The notes under the pieces were generated by a model. It was not told the origin of the DNA. It made no database searches and was given only the letters and a program-made list of their open reading frames with translations. The position numbers and the translations under genes are program-made. From the NCBI GenBank assembly GCA_002389905.1, contig DGRE01000022.1:70448-134447 (forward strand): a stretch of DNA of 64,000 bases, in the 5' to 3' direction. Source of the DNA: Hungatella sp. UBA4396 (GTDB lineage: Bacteria > Bacillota > Clostridia > Lachnospirales > Lachnospiraceae). Positions 50,501 through 59,380 of this stretch are shown one piece after another; position 1 is the first letter of the stretch, and every line of letters starts with the position of its first letter.

Positions 50501-51072
50501 AGAAGGCCCTGGTTTACGGACTGCTGGGCCGGTATTCCGTGGTCCTGAAGCTCCAGGAAGAAATTTCCCTTTCCGAATATGTCCTCATAACGGAAAGCAG
50601 ACTCCTTTGCCTGGTCATACATGCCTCTGGAAATGAATCTCTGCACCTCTCCTGCCAGACAGGCACTTAAGGCAATAATTCCTTCATGATATTCCCTTAA
50701 TACCTCATAGTCCACCCTGGGCTTGTAATAAAAGCCATCTACAAAGCCCTTGGACACAATCTTCATCAGGTTCTGGTAGCCCTGGTTATTTTCCGCCAAA
50801 AGAACCAGGTGGTAATAACGGTCTTCCCCGCTTCCTATTTCCCTGTCAAATCTGGAGCCGGATGTCACATACACCTCGCACCCTATAATGGGCTTTATTC
50901 CCGCCTCTCTGGCTGCCCTGTAAAAGTCAATCACACCATACATGACTCCATGGTCTGTAATTGCCATGCTGTCCATGCCCAGCTCCTTTGCCCTGGCGGC
51001 AAGCTCTTTGATCTTGCTGGAGCCGTCTAACAGGCTGTATTCCGTATGAACGTGCAAATGTGTAAATGCCAT
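47590..51072 (-). CDS. dnaE: DNA polymerase III alpha subunit (DnaE)
   Basis: The 1160-residue enzyme has an N-terminal PHP domain (FTHLHVHTEYSLLDGS; AITDHGVMYG), the polymerase core with catalytic Asp residues in MPDIDIDFCFERR near residue 395 and GPGRGSAAGSLVSYC, a helix-hairpin-helix region near 800-880, and an OB-fold (VTIGGMITGKTVKTTRNNKM) before a short tail. This is DnaE, not PolC. It lies upstream of pfkA with a 64-base gap, as in many Lachnospiraceae. Confidence 0.97.
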   Translation of the reverse strand: MAFTHLHVHTEYSLLDGSSKIKELAARAKELGMDSMAITDHGVMYGVIDFYRAAREAGIKPIIGCEVYVTSGSRFDREIGSGEDRYYHLVLLAENNQGYQNLMKIVSKGFVDGFYYKPRVDYEVLREYHEGIIALSACLAGEVQRFISRGMYDQAKESAFRYEDIFGKGNFFLELQDHGIPAQQSVNQGLLRMSGETGIELVATNDIHYTFAEDATPHDLLLCIQTGKKVTDENRMRYEGGQYYCKSEEEMRKLFSYASEAIDNTHKIAERCNVEIEFGVTKLPKYEVPEGYDSWSYLNKLCREGFEHHYPDADQELKKRLDYELEVIHTMGYVDYFLIVWDFIHYARSQDIIVGPGRGSAAGSLVSYCLGITNIDPVPYNLLFERFLNPERVSMPDIDIDFCFERRQEVIDYVVQKYGKDRVVQIVTFGTLAAKGVVRDVGRVLDMPYARCDAIAKMIPRDLGMTLEKALKQSPDLRNAYNEDPEVKYLIDMSMRLEGLPRHTSMHAAGVVISQASVDEYVPLSKGADGTITTQFTMTTLEELGLLKMDFLGLRTLTVIQNAVKAIEKNRNLVLDLDNIDYNDKAVLDSVGTGRDDGVFQLESSGMKSFMKELKPESLEDIIAGISLYRPGPMDFIPKYLRGKNDRTSITYDCPQLEHILKPTHGCIVYQEQVMQIVRDLAGYTMARSDLVRRAMSKKKTSVMEKERQNFVYGNPEEGVAGCVSNGIDEKTANHIYDEMIDFAKYAFNKSHAAAYAVVSYQTAYLKYYYPQEFMAALLTSVMDNVSKVSEYILSCKQMGISILPPDINEGESGFSVSGKFIRYGLSAIKSVGRSVVELIVAEREQNGMFHDLEDFIDRMSNKEVNKRTLENFIKSGALDTLPGTRKQKLLVAPELLEQRSKERKNTMEGQITLFDIAGDEEKSRFQVTFPDVGEFLKEDLLAFEKETLGIYLSGHPMEAYESTWRNNITAVSVDFLVDEETEKANVADGSYVTIGGMITGKTVKTTRNNKMMAFITLEDLAGSVEVIVFPKDYESKRELFVEDSKVFIQGRASIGEDPVGKLICERVVPFTLLPKELWLKFPDKEAYMAAEKEIFEDLKESEGHDCVIIYLEKERAKKVLPSNRNVDASGTLVDALTKKLGEKNVKLVEKKLEKIGKMN

Positions 51073-51172
51073 TTGTTCCTGTCTCCTTTCCTATCTGACG
51101 TATAAGAGGCAGAGCCCCATTGTAAATAAATGGAAATCCCCGCCCCATAAATGCAGTATCTTCTTTTTCTTA

Positions 51173-51430
51173 TTATTCCTGATTAGACAGGTACTTCTGG
51201 ATCTCAGCAATGGCCTGTTCCTCGTCTGAGCCATCAGCTGTAATCGTAATCGGTTCTCCCGCACAAAGTCCTAATGTCATCATGCCCATAATGCTCTTGG
51301 CATTGACTCTTTTGGACTCCATCTCAACGTAAATGTTGCTTTCATACTGGCTGGCAACCTGAACCAGCATAGCAACCGGTCTAGCCTCCAAACCTGATGC
51401 AAGCTCAATGGTGACTGTTTTTTTAACCAT
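51173..51430 (-). CDS. crh: Crh-like HPr protein lacking His15
   Basis: The 85-residue protein has the HPr fold, but the phosphotransfer His15 is replaced by Glu15 in ASGLEARPVAM. The regulatory Ser46 is kept in NAKSIMGMMTLG. This is the pattern of Crh, which is phosphorylated on Ser46 by HprK and works as a CcpA partner but cannot pass phosphate to sugars. Its position right after whiA and rapZ matches the Bacillus yvcJ-yvcK-whiA-crh operon. GAGGAGG precedes the ATG at 51430; an in-frame TTG further up lacks a site. Confidence 0.9.
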   Translation of the reverse strand: MVKKTVTIELASGLEARPVAMLVQVASQYESNIYVEMESKRVNAKSIMGMMTLGLCAGEPITITADGSDEEQAIAEIQKYLSNQE

Positions 51431-51447
51431 AATTATCCTCCTCAATC

Positions 51448-52419
51448 CTATGAACGGACCTGTTCCACTCCACCATCTTCACGCATCCGCCCTGCCAGAT
51501 CGCAAAGCTTTCTGAGTCGGTGGTTCACTCCTGATTTTCCCACAGGAGGGTCCAGAGCTTCTCCAAGCTCTTTCAAAGTTGCTTCCGGCCTTTCAAGCCT
51601 TTCTCTGGCAATTTCACGTAAATTGTCAGGAAGCTGGTCCAGACCCATTGTATCTCTGATATATTTTATATCTTCTATCTGCTTTACAGCAGCCGATACC
51701 GTTTTATTAATGTTGGCAGTCTCACAATTCACCTGCCGGTTCACACTGTTGCGCATATCTTTTAAAATTCTGATGTTCTCCAGCTCCATCAAAGCCACCG
51801 GACCCTCCATCACATTCAAAATATCCACAATCTGGTTTCCTTCTTTTATATAAACCACATAATACCGCTTTCTCTTCACAATCTTCGCCTCTAAGTCAAA
51901 GGTTGCAATGATGGACTTCAGCTGTATGGCCTTGTCCTCTGTGGCACATACGATTTCAAAATGATAAAACTTTTCCGGATCACTTAAAGACCCTGAGGAG
52001 AGAAATGCTCCCCGGATGAACGCTCTTCTGCAGCATGACTGCTGGATGACCACGTTCTGTACCATATTTAAGTTTTCCCCGATTTCTCCCTTTTCATTAA
52101 GGAGTTTTGTGGCATGAAGAACTCTTAAGGCTTCTTCATGTTCCCTGACCGTCACCGTATAGGTGCGGTTTTTGTTCAAATAGGCATTTCTTCTGATGGA
52201 CACATCCGTACTTATATTAAATGTTTTTTTCAATAATGTAAAGTACTTTCTTGCAACTGCCACATTTTCTGTATGAATTTTTATGGTATAGCGGTCATCT
52301 TCTGATATGATTATTTTCCCGCAAAGGCTTATAATAGCCGCCATCTCCGCAATCTGGCAATGTCTTGCCGGACTGATCTGCCTGGAGAGTTCTTCTTTTA
52401 ACTTGGAAGAAAATGACAT
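51448..52419 (-). CDS. whiA: DNA-binding protein WhiA
   Basis: The 323-residue protein has an N-terminal degenerate LAGLIDADG homing-endonuclease-like domain (CCRRAFIRGAFLSSGSLSD near residue 130) and a C-terminal HTH (LKELGEALDPPVGKSGVNHR). WhiA affects sporulation genes in actinobacteria and cell division and chromosome segregation in Bacillus. It lies 17 bases upstream of crh and shortly after rapZ. Confidence 0.95.
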   Translation of the reverse strand: MSFSSKLKEELSRQISPARHCQIAEMAAIISLCGKIIISEDDRYTIKIHTENVAVARKYFTLLKKTFNISTDVSIRRNAYLNKNRTYTVTVREHEEALRVLHATKLLNEKGEIGENLNMVQNVVIQQSCCRRAFIRGAFLSSGSLSDPEKFYHFEIVCATEDKAIQLKSIIATFDLEAKIVKRKRYYVVYIKEGNQIVDILNVMEGPVALMELENIRILKDMRNSVNRQVNCETANINKTVSAAVKQIEDIKYIRDTMGLDQLPDNLREIARERLERPEATLKELGEALDPPVGKSGVNHRLRKLCDLAGRMREDGGVEQVRS

Positions 52420-52464
52420 ATCCGGACCATCCTTTTCTTATACTGTTCCCGGCATATCTTCAGA

Positions 52465-53322
52465 TCACTTATCAATATCCCGGTGTTCCATCTTAATCCC
52501 AAATTCCTCTCTGGGCTTAAGCCTGTTATAAACCGCATTGGCAATGGTGACGGACCGGTGCTTTCCGCCTGTACACCCAATGGCGATAACCAGCTGGTTT
52601 TTCCCCTCCAGCACGTAATTGGGAATGAGGAAATCCAGCATATCATAAAGCTTGTCCAAAAACAGCCCGGCGGTCCCATTTTGCATCACATAGTCCCGCA
52701 CCACCTTTTCCTCTCCGGTTCTGGGCCGCAGCTCCTCCACATAGTAGGGGTTAGGCAGAAACCGGACGTCAAATACCAGGTCCGCATCCGATGGAATCCC
52801 GTATTTAAATCCAAAGGAAAGGACGGTGATATAGAGATTCCGGTAAGACTCTCTGTTTACAAATATCTTTTCCAGCTCCTGCCTCAGCTCTTTGGTGAGA
52901 AGCTTGCTGGTGTCGATGATATAATCTGCATCTTCCTTTAAAAAGGCCAGCTTTCCCCGTTCCTTTAAAATTCCGCTGTCAATTCTTCCACCGGCTGCAA
53001 GGGGATGAGCCCTTCTGGTTTCCTTATAACGCTTAACCAGGGTTTCATCTCCTGCATCCAGGAAAAGGATCTCAAAAAGCAGCCGTTTCCTGGACCACTC
53101 ATCAAATATATTGCTTAAAACCGATAAATCCTCTCCGCTTCGGATATCGATTCCCAAAGCCGCATTCCTGATGGCTCCCTGGTTGTTCCATGTCAGTTCA
53201 GCAAAGGTTTCCATCAGAGGGATGGGAAGGTTATCCACACAGTAAAACCCCATATCCTCCAGCATCTTAAGGGCCTGGGTTTTTCCTGCGCCCGACATGC
53301 CTGTCACAATAACCAGCCTCAC
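52465..53322 (-). CDS. rapZ: RNase adapter protein RapZ
   Basis: The 285-residue P-loop protein starts with VTGMSGAGKTQALKMLEDMG (Walker A) and ends with the conserved VIAIGCTGGKHRSVTIA block. In Enterobacteria it governs GlmS through small RNAs; in Firmicutes (YvcJ) it binds and hydrolyses nucleotides and influences competence or cell wall precursors. It lies between murB and whiA on one strand. Confidence 0.95.
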   Translation of the reverse strand: MRLVIVTGMSGAGKTQALKMLEDMGFYCVDNLPIPLMETFAELTWNNQGAIRNAALGIDIRSGEDLSVLSNIFDEWSRKRLLFEILFLDAGDETLVKRYKETRRAHPLAAGGRIDSGILKERGKLAFLKEDADYIIDTSKLLTKELRQELEKIFVNRESYRNLYITVLSFGFKYGIPSDADLVFDVRFLPNPYYVEELRPRTGEEKVVRDYVMQNGTAGLFLDKLYDMLDFLIPNYVLEGKNQLVIAIGCTGGKHRSVTIANAVYNRLKPREEFGIKMEHRDIDK

Positions 53323-53340
53323 GTTGCCTCCTTTGCACTG

Positions 53341-54252
53341 TTAAAACTTTCCCAGCGTCTTTACTTCCATTTCAAGTTTCACACCAGAATTTTCGAACAC
53401 CCTTTTTTTGATTTCCCCGCACAGGGCAATCACATCCGCTGCAGTGGCTTCATTCTTGTTGATGACAAATCCGCAGTGCTTTTCTGAAACCTGGGCTCCT
53501 CCCAGAGAAAAGCCCCGCAGTCCGGCTTCTTCAATCAGCTTTCCGGCAAAGTGGCCCTCCGGCCTCTTAAAGGTACTTCCTGCGCTGGGATATTCCAGAG
53601 GCTGTTTTTCCCTTCTTCTGGAGGTCAATTCCTCCATCCTGCTGCGGATGGCCTCCTGATCTCCCGGCTCCAAACAAATATCTGCTTCCAGCACCACATA
53701 CTCCCTGGGGATGATGCAGCTTTTCCGGTATCCTAATTCAAGATCCCGGACAGACAGTTCCAGCTCTTCTCCTGACGGTGTCAGCACCCGGACAGAACGG
53801 AGAACCTCTCCGATCTCATGGCCATAGGCTCCCGCGTTCATGGCTACCGCTCCGCCTAAGGTTCCCGGTATTCCTCCGGCAAATTCAAAGCCTGTTAAGC
53901 AGGCCCGGCAGGCCTCCTGGGATATCTTTGATAAAAGCACCCCTGCACCGGCCCTTAAAATTCCTGTCTTTTCATCTGCCTGGCAGACAGAAAAATCTGC
54001 CATGGAAATGATCGCTCCGTCAAAGCCCTTGTCTCCCACCAGAAGATTGCTTCCATTGCCCAGTATGAAGTAAGGCACTTCCTCCCGGCGGCAAAGAGCG
54101 ATGACAGCGGCAAGCTCTTTTCCGTCAGAAGGGGTCACAAAACAGGCGGCAGGACCGCCCACCCGGAATGTGGTATGCTTTCCCATGCTTTCGTTTTGCT
54201 TCACATGGTCCTTATCAGCCGCATTCACCAGCTTTTCATAAAATCCAGTCAT
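53341..54252 (-). CDS. murB: UDP-N-acetylenolpyruvoylglucosamine reductase
   Basis: The 303-residue FAD enzyme makes UDP-N-acetylmuramic acid for peptidoglycan. It has an FAD-binding PP-loop (HTTFRVGGPAACFVTP), GGIPGTLGGAVAMNAGAYGH, and the active-site Ser in YPSAGSTFKRPEG with GFVINKNEATAADV after it; the Glu near the end (LEMEVKTLG) completes the site. It is the short form without the extra Tyr loop. GAGGTG precedes the ATG at 54252, ten bases from the hprK stop. Confidence 0.95.
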   Translation of the reverse strand: MTGFYEKLVNAADKDHVKQNESMGKHTTFRVGGPAACFVTPSDGKELAAVIALCRREEVPYFILGNGSNLLVGDKGFDGAIISMADFSVCQADEKTGILRAGAGVLLSKISQEACRACLTGFEFAGGIPGTLGGAVAMNAGAYGHEIGEVLRSVRVLTPSGEELELSVRDLELGYRKSCIIPREYVVLEADICLEPGDQEAIRSRMEELTSRRREKQPLEYPSAGSTFKRPEGHFAGKLIEEAGLRGFSLGGAQVSEKHCGFVINKNEATAADVIALCGEIKKRVFENSGVKLEMEVKTLGKF

Positions 54253-54260
54253 CAGACACC

Positions 54261-55193
54261 TCAACTATCTTGTTTTCTTAAAAGGTTTGCCTGGACGCGG
54301 TTATATAACTCCTGAGCCGCATTGTACCCCATCTTCTTCTGTCTGTAATTGACTGCGGCGGACTCCACAATAATGGCAAGATTACGCCCCGGACGGACGG
54401 GAATGGCATGGCACACTACCTGGTTTCCCAGAAACTCCGTATACTGCTCTTCCAGTCCCATTCTGTCGTATTCCCTGTCTCTGTCCCAGTCCTCCAGTTT
54501 GATCACCATGTCAATGGACTGAGTATCCTTTACACTTTCCACACCGAACAAGGTTTTCACGTCAATGATACCTATGCCTCTTAACTCAATAAAATGCTTA
54601 GTAATTTGAGGTGCGCTTCCGATCAGGGTTTCATCACTGACCTTGCGGATCTCCACCACGTCATCAGTCACAAGACGGTGGCCTCTTTTAATCAGCTCCA
54701 GAGCTGCCTCGCTTTTTCCGATGCCGCTTTCTCCCATGATAAGCACGCCTTCACCGAATACGTCCACTAAAACTCCGTGAATGCTGATACAGGGAGCCAG
54801 CTTCACCTTCAGCCAGCGGATGATTTCAGCCATTAAATCAGAAGTAGTTTTATCTGATACAAGGCAGGACACACCGTAGTGGTTGCACAAATCCAGCATA
54901 TCCTCATCAGGGTCCTGGCTTCTGCTGTATACCATACAGGGAATCTGGCTGGACAGCAGCTTATGATACATCTCCAGTTTTCTCTCATGGGTCATCTGCC
55001 TGATGTACTCCTGTTCCACATATCCGATGACTTGTACCCGTTCATTATCAAAATGGGCATAAAATCCAGCCAGCTGCAAAGCAGGACGGTTAACGTCCGG
55101 GTGGCTCAGCACAATCTTTTCTGCATCAATCTCCGGTGTCATATTCCGGAGATTCATCTTTTCAATCAACTCTGTAATGACTACTCCATGCAT
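54261..55193 (-). CDS. hprK: HPr kinase/phosphorylase
   Basis: The 310-residue protein phosphorylates HPr and Crh on Ser46 depending on glycolytic intermediates. The N-terminal half (about 130 residues) is the structural domain, and the C-terminal half has Walker A LIMGESGIGKSEAALELIKR near residue 152 and the family signature in ELRGIGIIDVKTLFGVESV. It begins a run hprK-murB-rapZ-whiA-crh, a carbon-control and cell-envelope cluster. Confidence 0.96.
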   Translation of the reverse strand: MHGVVITELIEKMNLRNMTPEIDAEKIVLSHPDVNRPALQLAGFYAHFDNERVQVIGYVEQEYIRQMTHERKLEMYHKLLSSQIPCMVYSRSQDPDEDMLDLCNHYGVSCLVSDKTTSDLMAEIIRWLKVKLAPCISIHGVLVDVFGEGVLIMGESGIGKSEAALELIKRGHRLVTDDVVEIRKVSDETLIGSAPQITKHFIELRGIGIIDVKTLFGVESVKDTQSIDMVIKLEDWDRDREYDRMGLEEQYTEFLGNQVVCHAIPVRPGRNLAIIVESAAVNYRQKKMGYNAAQELYNRVQANLLRKQDS

Positions 55194-55322
55194 GGGGAAT
55201 CACTCCTTTTTCTCTATCTGTTTTTCACAATCCAATGAATGGTGCCCAAAAAGCAGCACGCTCTATAAGCCATACTAACACAGGTTTTCCATTTTGAAAA
55301 GCTATAAGTAGGATGTTCTGTG

Positions 55323-57191
55323 TCAGTGAAAAAATTCATAAACGCTTTTTGCCGCACGGGCATTCATGCCTGGAGTGGCCTCCAGTTCTTCCATGGTAGC
55401 CTCTTTTATGGCTTCCAGACCTTTGAAGCTTCGCATCAGCGCCTTTCTCCGGTTGGGTCCGATATCAGGGATGTCATCTAAAATGGACTTCACCTGTCCT
55501 TTGCTCCTTAAGCTTCTGTGGTATTCAATGGCAAACCGGTGGGCCTCATCCTGGATTCTGGTAACCAGCTTAAACCCTTCGGAATGCCTGTCAATGGGTA
55601 TCTCCACGTTGTTGTAATAAAGCCCTCTGGTCCGGTGATTGTCATCTTTTACCATGCCGCAGACCGGAATGGAAAGATCCAGTTCCCGCAAAACCTCTAA
55701 GGCGATGTTTACCTGTCCCCGGCCTCCATCCATCATGATTAAGTCAGGAAAACGGGTAAAGCTTCCCAGCTCCTCATCAACACCCTTTTCCCTTAAGCTT
55801 TCTGCCTCCTGTAAACCATGGGAAAACCTTCTGGTCAAAACCTCCTTCATAGAGGCATAATCATTGGCACCCTTGACCCACTTGATTTTAAACTTTCTGT
55901 AATCATTCCGCTTGGGCTTTCCATCCTCGTAAACAATCATAGAGCCTACGGACTCAAAGCCGCTGATATTGGAAATATCAAATGCCTCGATCCGTTTGAC
56001 TGCGGAAAGTCCCAGCCAGCCTCCCACCTCGTTCATAGCTCCGATGGTGCGAAGTTCCTGCCGTTTGATCTTTTCCTTATCCTGGGACAGAACCAGGGCC
56101 GCATTTTTTTCCGCCAGCTCCACCAGACGTTCCTTCTGGCCCTTCTTGGGAACCACGATTTTCACCTTCTGGCCCCTTTTGGCTGAAAGCCATTCTCCTA
56201 TGACAGCCTCATCCTCAAGTCCGGTCTGAATCCACAGCTCTTTGGGCACAAAGGGAGTTCCTGCGTAAAACTGCTTCACAAAGCTGGTCAGAATCTGTTT
56301 GTTATCCTCTGCCGTGGCAATGTTCACATGGAAGTGCTCTCTTCCGATGAGCCTGCCTTCCCTGACAAAGAATACCTGTACCACCGCGTCCTTTTCATCC
56401 TTTGCCATGGCAATGATATCACGGTCTTCCATGCCGCTGTCCGTGATTTTCTGCTTCTGGGCAATCTGCTTGACGCTGTTTAACAAGTCCCGGTACTCAA
56501 TGGCCTTTTCGTAATCCATTTCCTCCGATGCTGCCTGCATCTTTTCCTCCAGCATATGGAGGACAGGACCGTATTTTCCTCCCAGAAAATCAAGAGCCTG
56601 GTTAATAGAATTCCCGTATTCTTCCCTGGTGATATAGCCCTGGCATGGAGCCTCGCACTGCTTGATGTGGTAATTCAGACAGGGCCGCTCCTTTCCGATG
56701 TCCCTTGGCAGGTTCCGGTTGCAGGTCCTTATCTTGTAAAGCTTATGAATCAGCTCAATGGTGTCCTTGACCGCTCCTGCGCTGGTATAAGGCCCGAAAT
56801 ACTTGCTTTTGTCCTTTTTCATATCCCTGGAAAAAAGAACTCTGGGATAGTCCTCGTACACCGTCACCTTAATATAGGGATAGGTCTTGTCATCCTTTAA
56901 CATGGTGTTGTAGCGGGGGCGGTGTTCCTTAATCAGGTTGCACTCCAAAACAAGGGCTTCCAGCTCCGAATCTGTTATAATGTATTCGAACCTGTGTATC
57001 CGGGATACCATCTGTTCAATTTTTGCCGTTTTATTTCTGCTGCTCTGAAAATACTGCCTGACCCTGTTTTTTAAGCTGATCGCTTTTCCCACATAGATAA
57101 TTTCGTCCCGCCTGTCGTGCATAATATACACTCCAGGCTGGGACGGCAGTTTTTTTAACTCTTCTTCTATATTAAATTCGGTGTGATCCAC
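55323..57191 (-). CDS. uvrC: Excinuclease ABC subunit UvrC
   Basis: The 622-residue nuclease makes both cuts in nucleotide excision repair. It has the GIY-YIG domain (SQPGVYIMHDRRDEIIYVGK), a UVR motif (SEEMDYEKAIEYRDLLNSV near 205), the C-terminal RNase H-like nuclease (IEAFDISNISGFESVG; MMDGGRGQVN) and a double HhH (PDIGPNRRKALMRSFKGLE). All expected parts are there. Confidence 0.97.
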   Translation of the reverse strand: MDHTEFNIEEELKKLPSQPGVYIMHDRRDEIIYVGKAISLKNRVRQYFQSSRNKTAKIEQMVSRIHRFEYIITDSELEALVLECNLIKEHRPRYNTMLKDDKTYPYIKVTVYEDYPRVLFSRDMKKDKSKYFGPYTSAGAVKDTIELIHKLYKIRTCNRNLPRDIGKERPCLNYHIKQCEAPCQGYITREEYGNSINQALDFLGGKYGPVLHMLEEKMQAASEEMDYEKAIEYRDLLNSVKQIAQKQKITDSGMEDRDIIAMAKDEKDAVVQVFFVREGRLIGREHFHVNIATAEDNKQILTSFVKQFYAGTPFVPKELWIQTGLEDEAVIGEWLSAKRGQKVKIVVPKKGQKERLVELAEKNAALVLSQDKEKIKRQELRTIGAMNEVGGWLGLSAVKRIEAFDISNISGFESVGSMIVYEDGKPKRNDYRKFKIKWVKGANDYASMKEVLTRRFSHGLQEAESLREKGVDEELGSFTRFPDLIMMDGGRGQVNIALEVLRELDLSIPVCGMVKDDNHRTRGLYYNNVEIPIDRHSEGFKLVTRIQDEAHRFAIEYHRSLRSKGQVKSILDDIPDIGPNRRKALMRSFKGLEAIKEATMEELEATPGMNARAAKSVYEFFH

Positions 57192-57199
57192 TTAAATGC

Positions 57200-57727
57200 T
57201 CACCTCAGCCTTGTTCCATCGTATTTATTCTGCAGCTCCAGATACCGCTCCACTGCATAATATTTTTCTTCCGGTTCAGAATCTGCTCTTCCGATTTCCA
57301 TGATTTCGCAGATAGCCAGAAGCTCTTCCGGAGAAAATTTCTCCTTCCGCTCCTTTAGAACCTCCAATTTATCATAATACGTGTCTGCGTCAAGAAATGC
57401 AAGAAGATTTTGATTGGATTTCTGATTTTCCCATGTTTCCTGAGCTGGAGCCGGACTCACAGGTTCTGCCGGAGTCACCGGCTCTGCCTGGGGCATCTTC
57501 ACCTGCTCAAACCGGTATTCCTGCTTCACATCCGGATACTTTTCCCGGTCCACCGGGCTGATGAACATGGACAGGGGACGGACATAGGTGCCAAAGGAGC
57601 CGTACAGCGCCTGATATACCACCATTTCTTCTCCTGTTTCTGAATGAACTGCAACAGCTATAATCTGATACATCTTATTTTTAAAATGCTTATAAAATTC
57701 CCCTGGCTTTGGCCTTCCCTGTTCCAT
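57200..57727 (-). CDS. DUF1653 domain protein
   Basis: The 175-residue protein has an N-terminal DUF1653 domain (GRPKPGEFYKHFKNKMYQII and VVYQALYGSFGTYVRPLSMF), a Pro-rich linker near residue 85-100, and a helical C-terminal part. DUF1653 is a small SH3-like domain of unknown role. It lies between uvrC (8 bases) and the DUF4015 lipoprotein (14 bases), so the three are probably co-transcribed. Confidence 0.85.
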   Translation of the reverse strand: MEQGRPKPGEFYKHFKNKMYQIIAVAVHSETGEEMVVYQALYGSFGTYVRPLSMFISPVDREKYPDVKQEYRFEQVKMPQAEPVTPAEPVSPAPAQETWENQKSNQNLLAFLDADTYYDKLEVLKERKEKFSPEELLAICEIMEIGRADSEPEEKYYAVERYLELQNKYDGTRLR

Positions 57728-57741
57728 ACTTTCCTCACTTC

Positions 57742-59223
57742 CTAGTTCCCGGCGCTTCCTGTGGTCACGATGACTACGGGAGGCTTGGTCCTGGCTTCCT
57801 TTTTGGTTTCCTTTACTTCCTTTGTTTCCTCAGGCAGGGTTTCTTCCGGCCTTATCTGATCCTTTGTTTCCTTTTGCTGTTTCACACCGGCCTGGGTTCC
57901 AGGCTGGAAAACCTCTGCTTCGGAAGAATCTTCTGACTCCTCCAGGGCACGGGATGCTTCTTCCGCCTCTTTTTGAGCCTTTGATTCTGCCTTAGATGCC
58001 TCTATGGTGCGGGCCAGCTCCTCTGCCTCTGCCTGCCCTGCATCCTTGGTCAAAAGACCATCCCAGGTATAGCGGTTTGAGGCGCTCCACAGAATCCATT
58101 CCTCATACCCTGCATCATAGACCGCCTGAATCTGGGCTCTGATTTCCTTTGGGCCGTAGGGAATGTAATTCTTAAGATAAGAAGCTGTAAAATCCTGAAG
58201 CCATGGGCGCACAATGGCCTGGTGCTGCCCTTCCACACTGGCAGCCTCCAAATCCTTACTAGACATCTGCAAGGCTCCCCGGATGGTGCGGTAAGGCTCT
58301 GTATCCGGATGGTCGATGCCGAAATTGCCGTCTCCATAATGGGATGGGTAAATCATGGGGCAGATGTAGTCTAAATGAGCTGCCATATCGTGATATATCT
58401 GGCCTACGGTATCGGCATCCACCTTGCTTCCTATAATGGTTCCGAATACATCGGCAGATACAAACACATTTTCCTTGGACAGCTTTTCATAAGCATACTT
58501 CACGAATTCCGTAATCACGTCGGTCTTGGAACGGCCCTTTGTATCAGCTTCATCAAAGACCACGTTTTTCATGGTGCTGTCAGTGGCAAACCGGATGTAG
58601 TCAAACTGAATCTCATCAAATCCGGCTTTTGAGGCCTCAGTCCCTACCTCCACCAGATAGTCCCACACTTCTGTCCGGTAGGGGTTGACCCAGGCCAGTC
58701 CCTGCTTGTCTCTATGAATGCTTCCGTCTTTGTTCTTCAAGCTCCATTCCGGTTTCTTCTCAGCCAGATAAGGGTCTCTGAAAGCCACCACCCTGGCGAT
58801 GGTATAGATTCCTCTGGCCTTTAAATCCGCCATCAGCTTGTCAATATCTCTGATATACCGTTCCGTTGCTCCGATCTCATTGACAGTAGGTGCATCCTCC
58901 ATGGCAAAGGTAATCCTGCCGTCATCATTCTTCACATCAATGACCACCGCATTGATTTCAGTTCCTTCGATTTTATTCAAAATATCCTGAAATCCTTCTG
59001 AACCTGCCATATAGCCGGAAATATAAATCCCCTTTACCTTGACCGGCTTCTTTCCCGGTCCTGCCGGAACCTCCAGAATCACGCTTAATTCCTCTTCTTC
59101 CGTAGCCGGCTGGGTTTCTTCCGCCTTACTGTCTTGTTCTTCCGGCTCAGAAGCGCTTTTCAGCCTCCCGCAGCCCGAAGCCACCAGTGAGCATACAACC
59201 ACTGCCAAAATCCATTTTTTCAT
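57742..59223 (-). CDS. DUF4015 putative glycoside hydrolase lipoprotein
   Basis: The 493-residue protein has a lipoprotein signal (MKKWILAVVVCSLVASGCGR, Cys at 18), an acidic tether, and a TIM-barrel domain of the putative glycosidase family PF13200/DUF4015: VKGIYISGYMAGSEGFQDIL, AVVIDVKNDDGRITF, FDEIQFDYIRFATDSTM and HLDYICPMIYPSHYG. The last 90 residues are a charged low-complexity tail rich in Glu, Ser and Lys. It is presumed to act on a cell-surface or wall polymer. The start at 59223 gives a standard signal peptide; a codon 15 bases upstream is less likely. Confidence 0.88.
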   Translation of the reverse strand: MKKWILAVVVCSLVASGCGRLKSASEPEEQDSKAEETQPATEEEELSVILEVPAGPGKKPVKVKGIYISGYMAGSEGFQDILNKIEGTEINAVVIDVKNDDGRITFAMEDAPTVNEIGATERYIRDIDKLMADLKARGIYTIARVVAFRDPYLAEKKPEWSLKNKDGSIHRDKQGLAWVNPYRTEVWDYLVEVGTEASKAGFDEIQFDYIRFATDSTMKNVVFDEADTKGRSKTDVITEFVKYAYEKLSKENVFVSADVFGTIIGSKVDADTVGQIYHDMAAHLDYICPMIYPSHYGDGNFGIDHPDTEPYRTIRGALQMSSKDLEAASVEGQHQAIVRPWLQDFTASYLKNYIPYGPKEIRAQIQAVYDAGYEEWILWSASNRYTWDGLLTKDAGQAEAEELARTIEASKAESKAQKEAEEASRALEESEDSSEAEVFQPGTQAGVKQQKETKDQIRPEETLPEETKEVKETKKEARTKPPVVIVTTGSAGN

Positions 59224-59332
59224 AATACTCCCGTTCACTTTCTTTATGGTTTAAGGTCTGTTGTAATAAATATTTAATATTTTAACACATTTTGTAAAAT
59301 TTTCCAATAAAATTTATATTTTCCTTTTTCAG

Positions 59333-59361
59333 ACCAAACAAAAGCCGCCGTAACCGGCGGC
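59333..59361 (-). terminator. Terminator after the HAD phosphatase gene
   Basis: GCCGCCG and CGGCGGC pair around TAAC; TTTTGTTTG follows on the minus strand. It lies 20 bases after the stop codon. Confidence 0.85.
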
Positions 59362-59380
59362 CGGGAGTTTTCCTGTGCTC

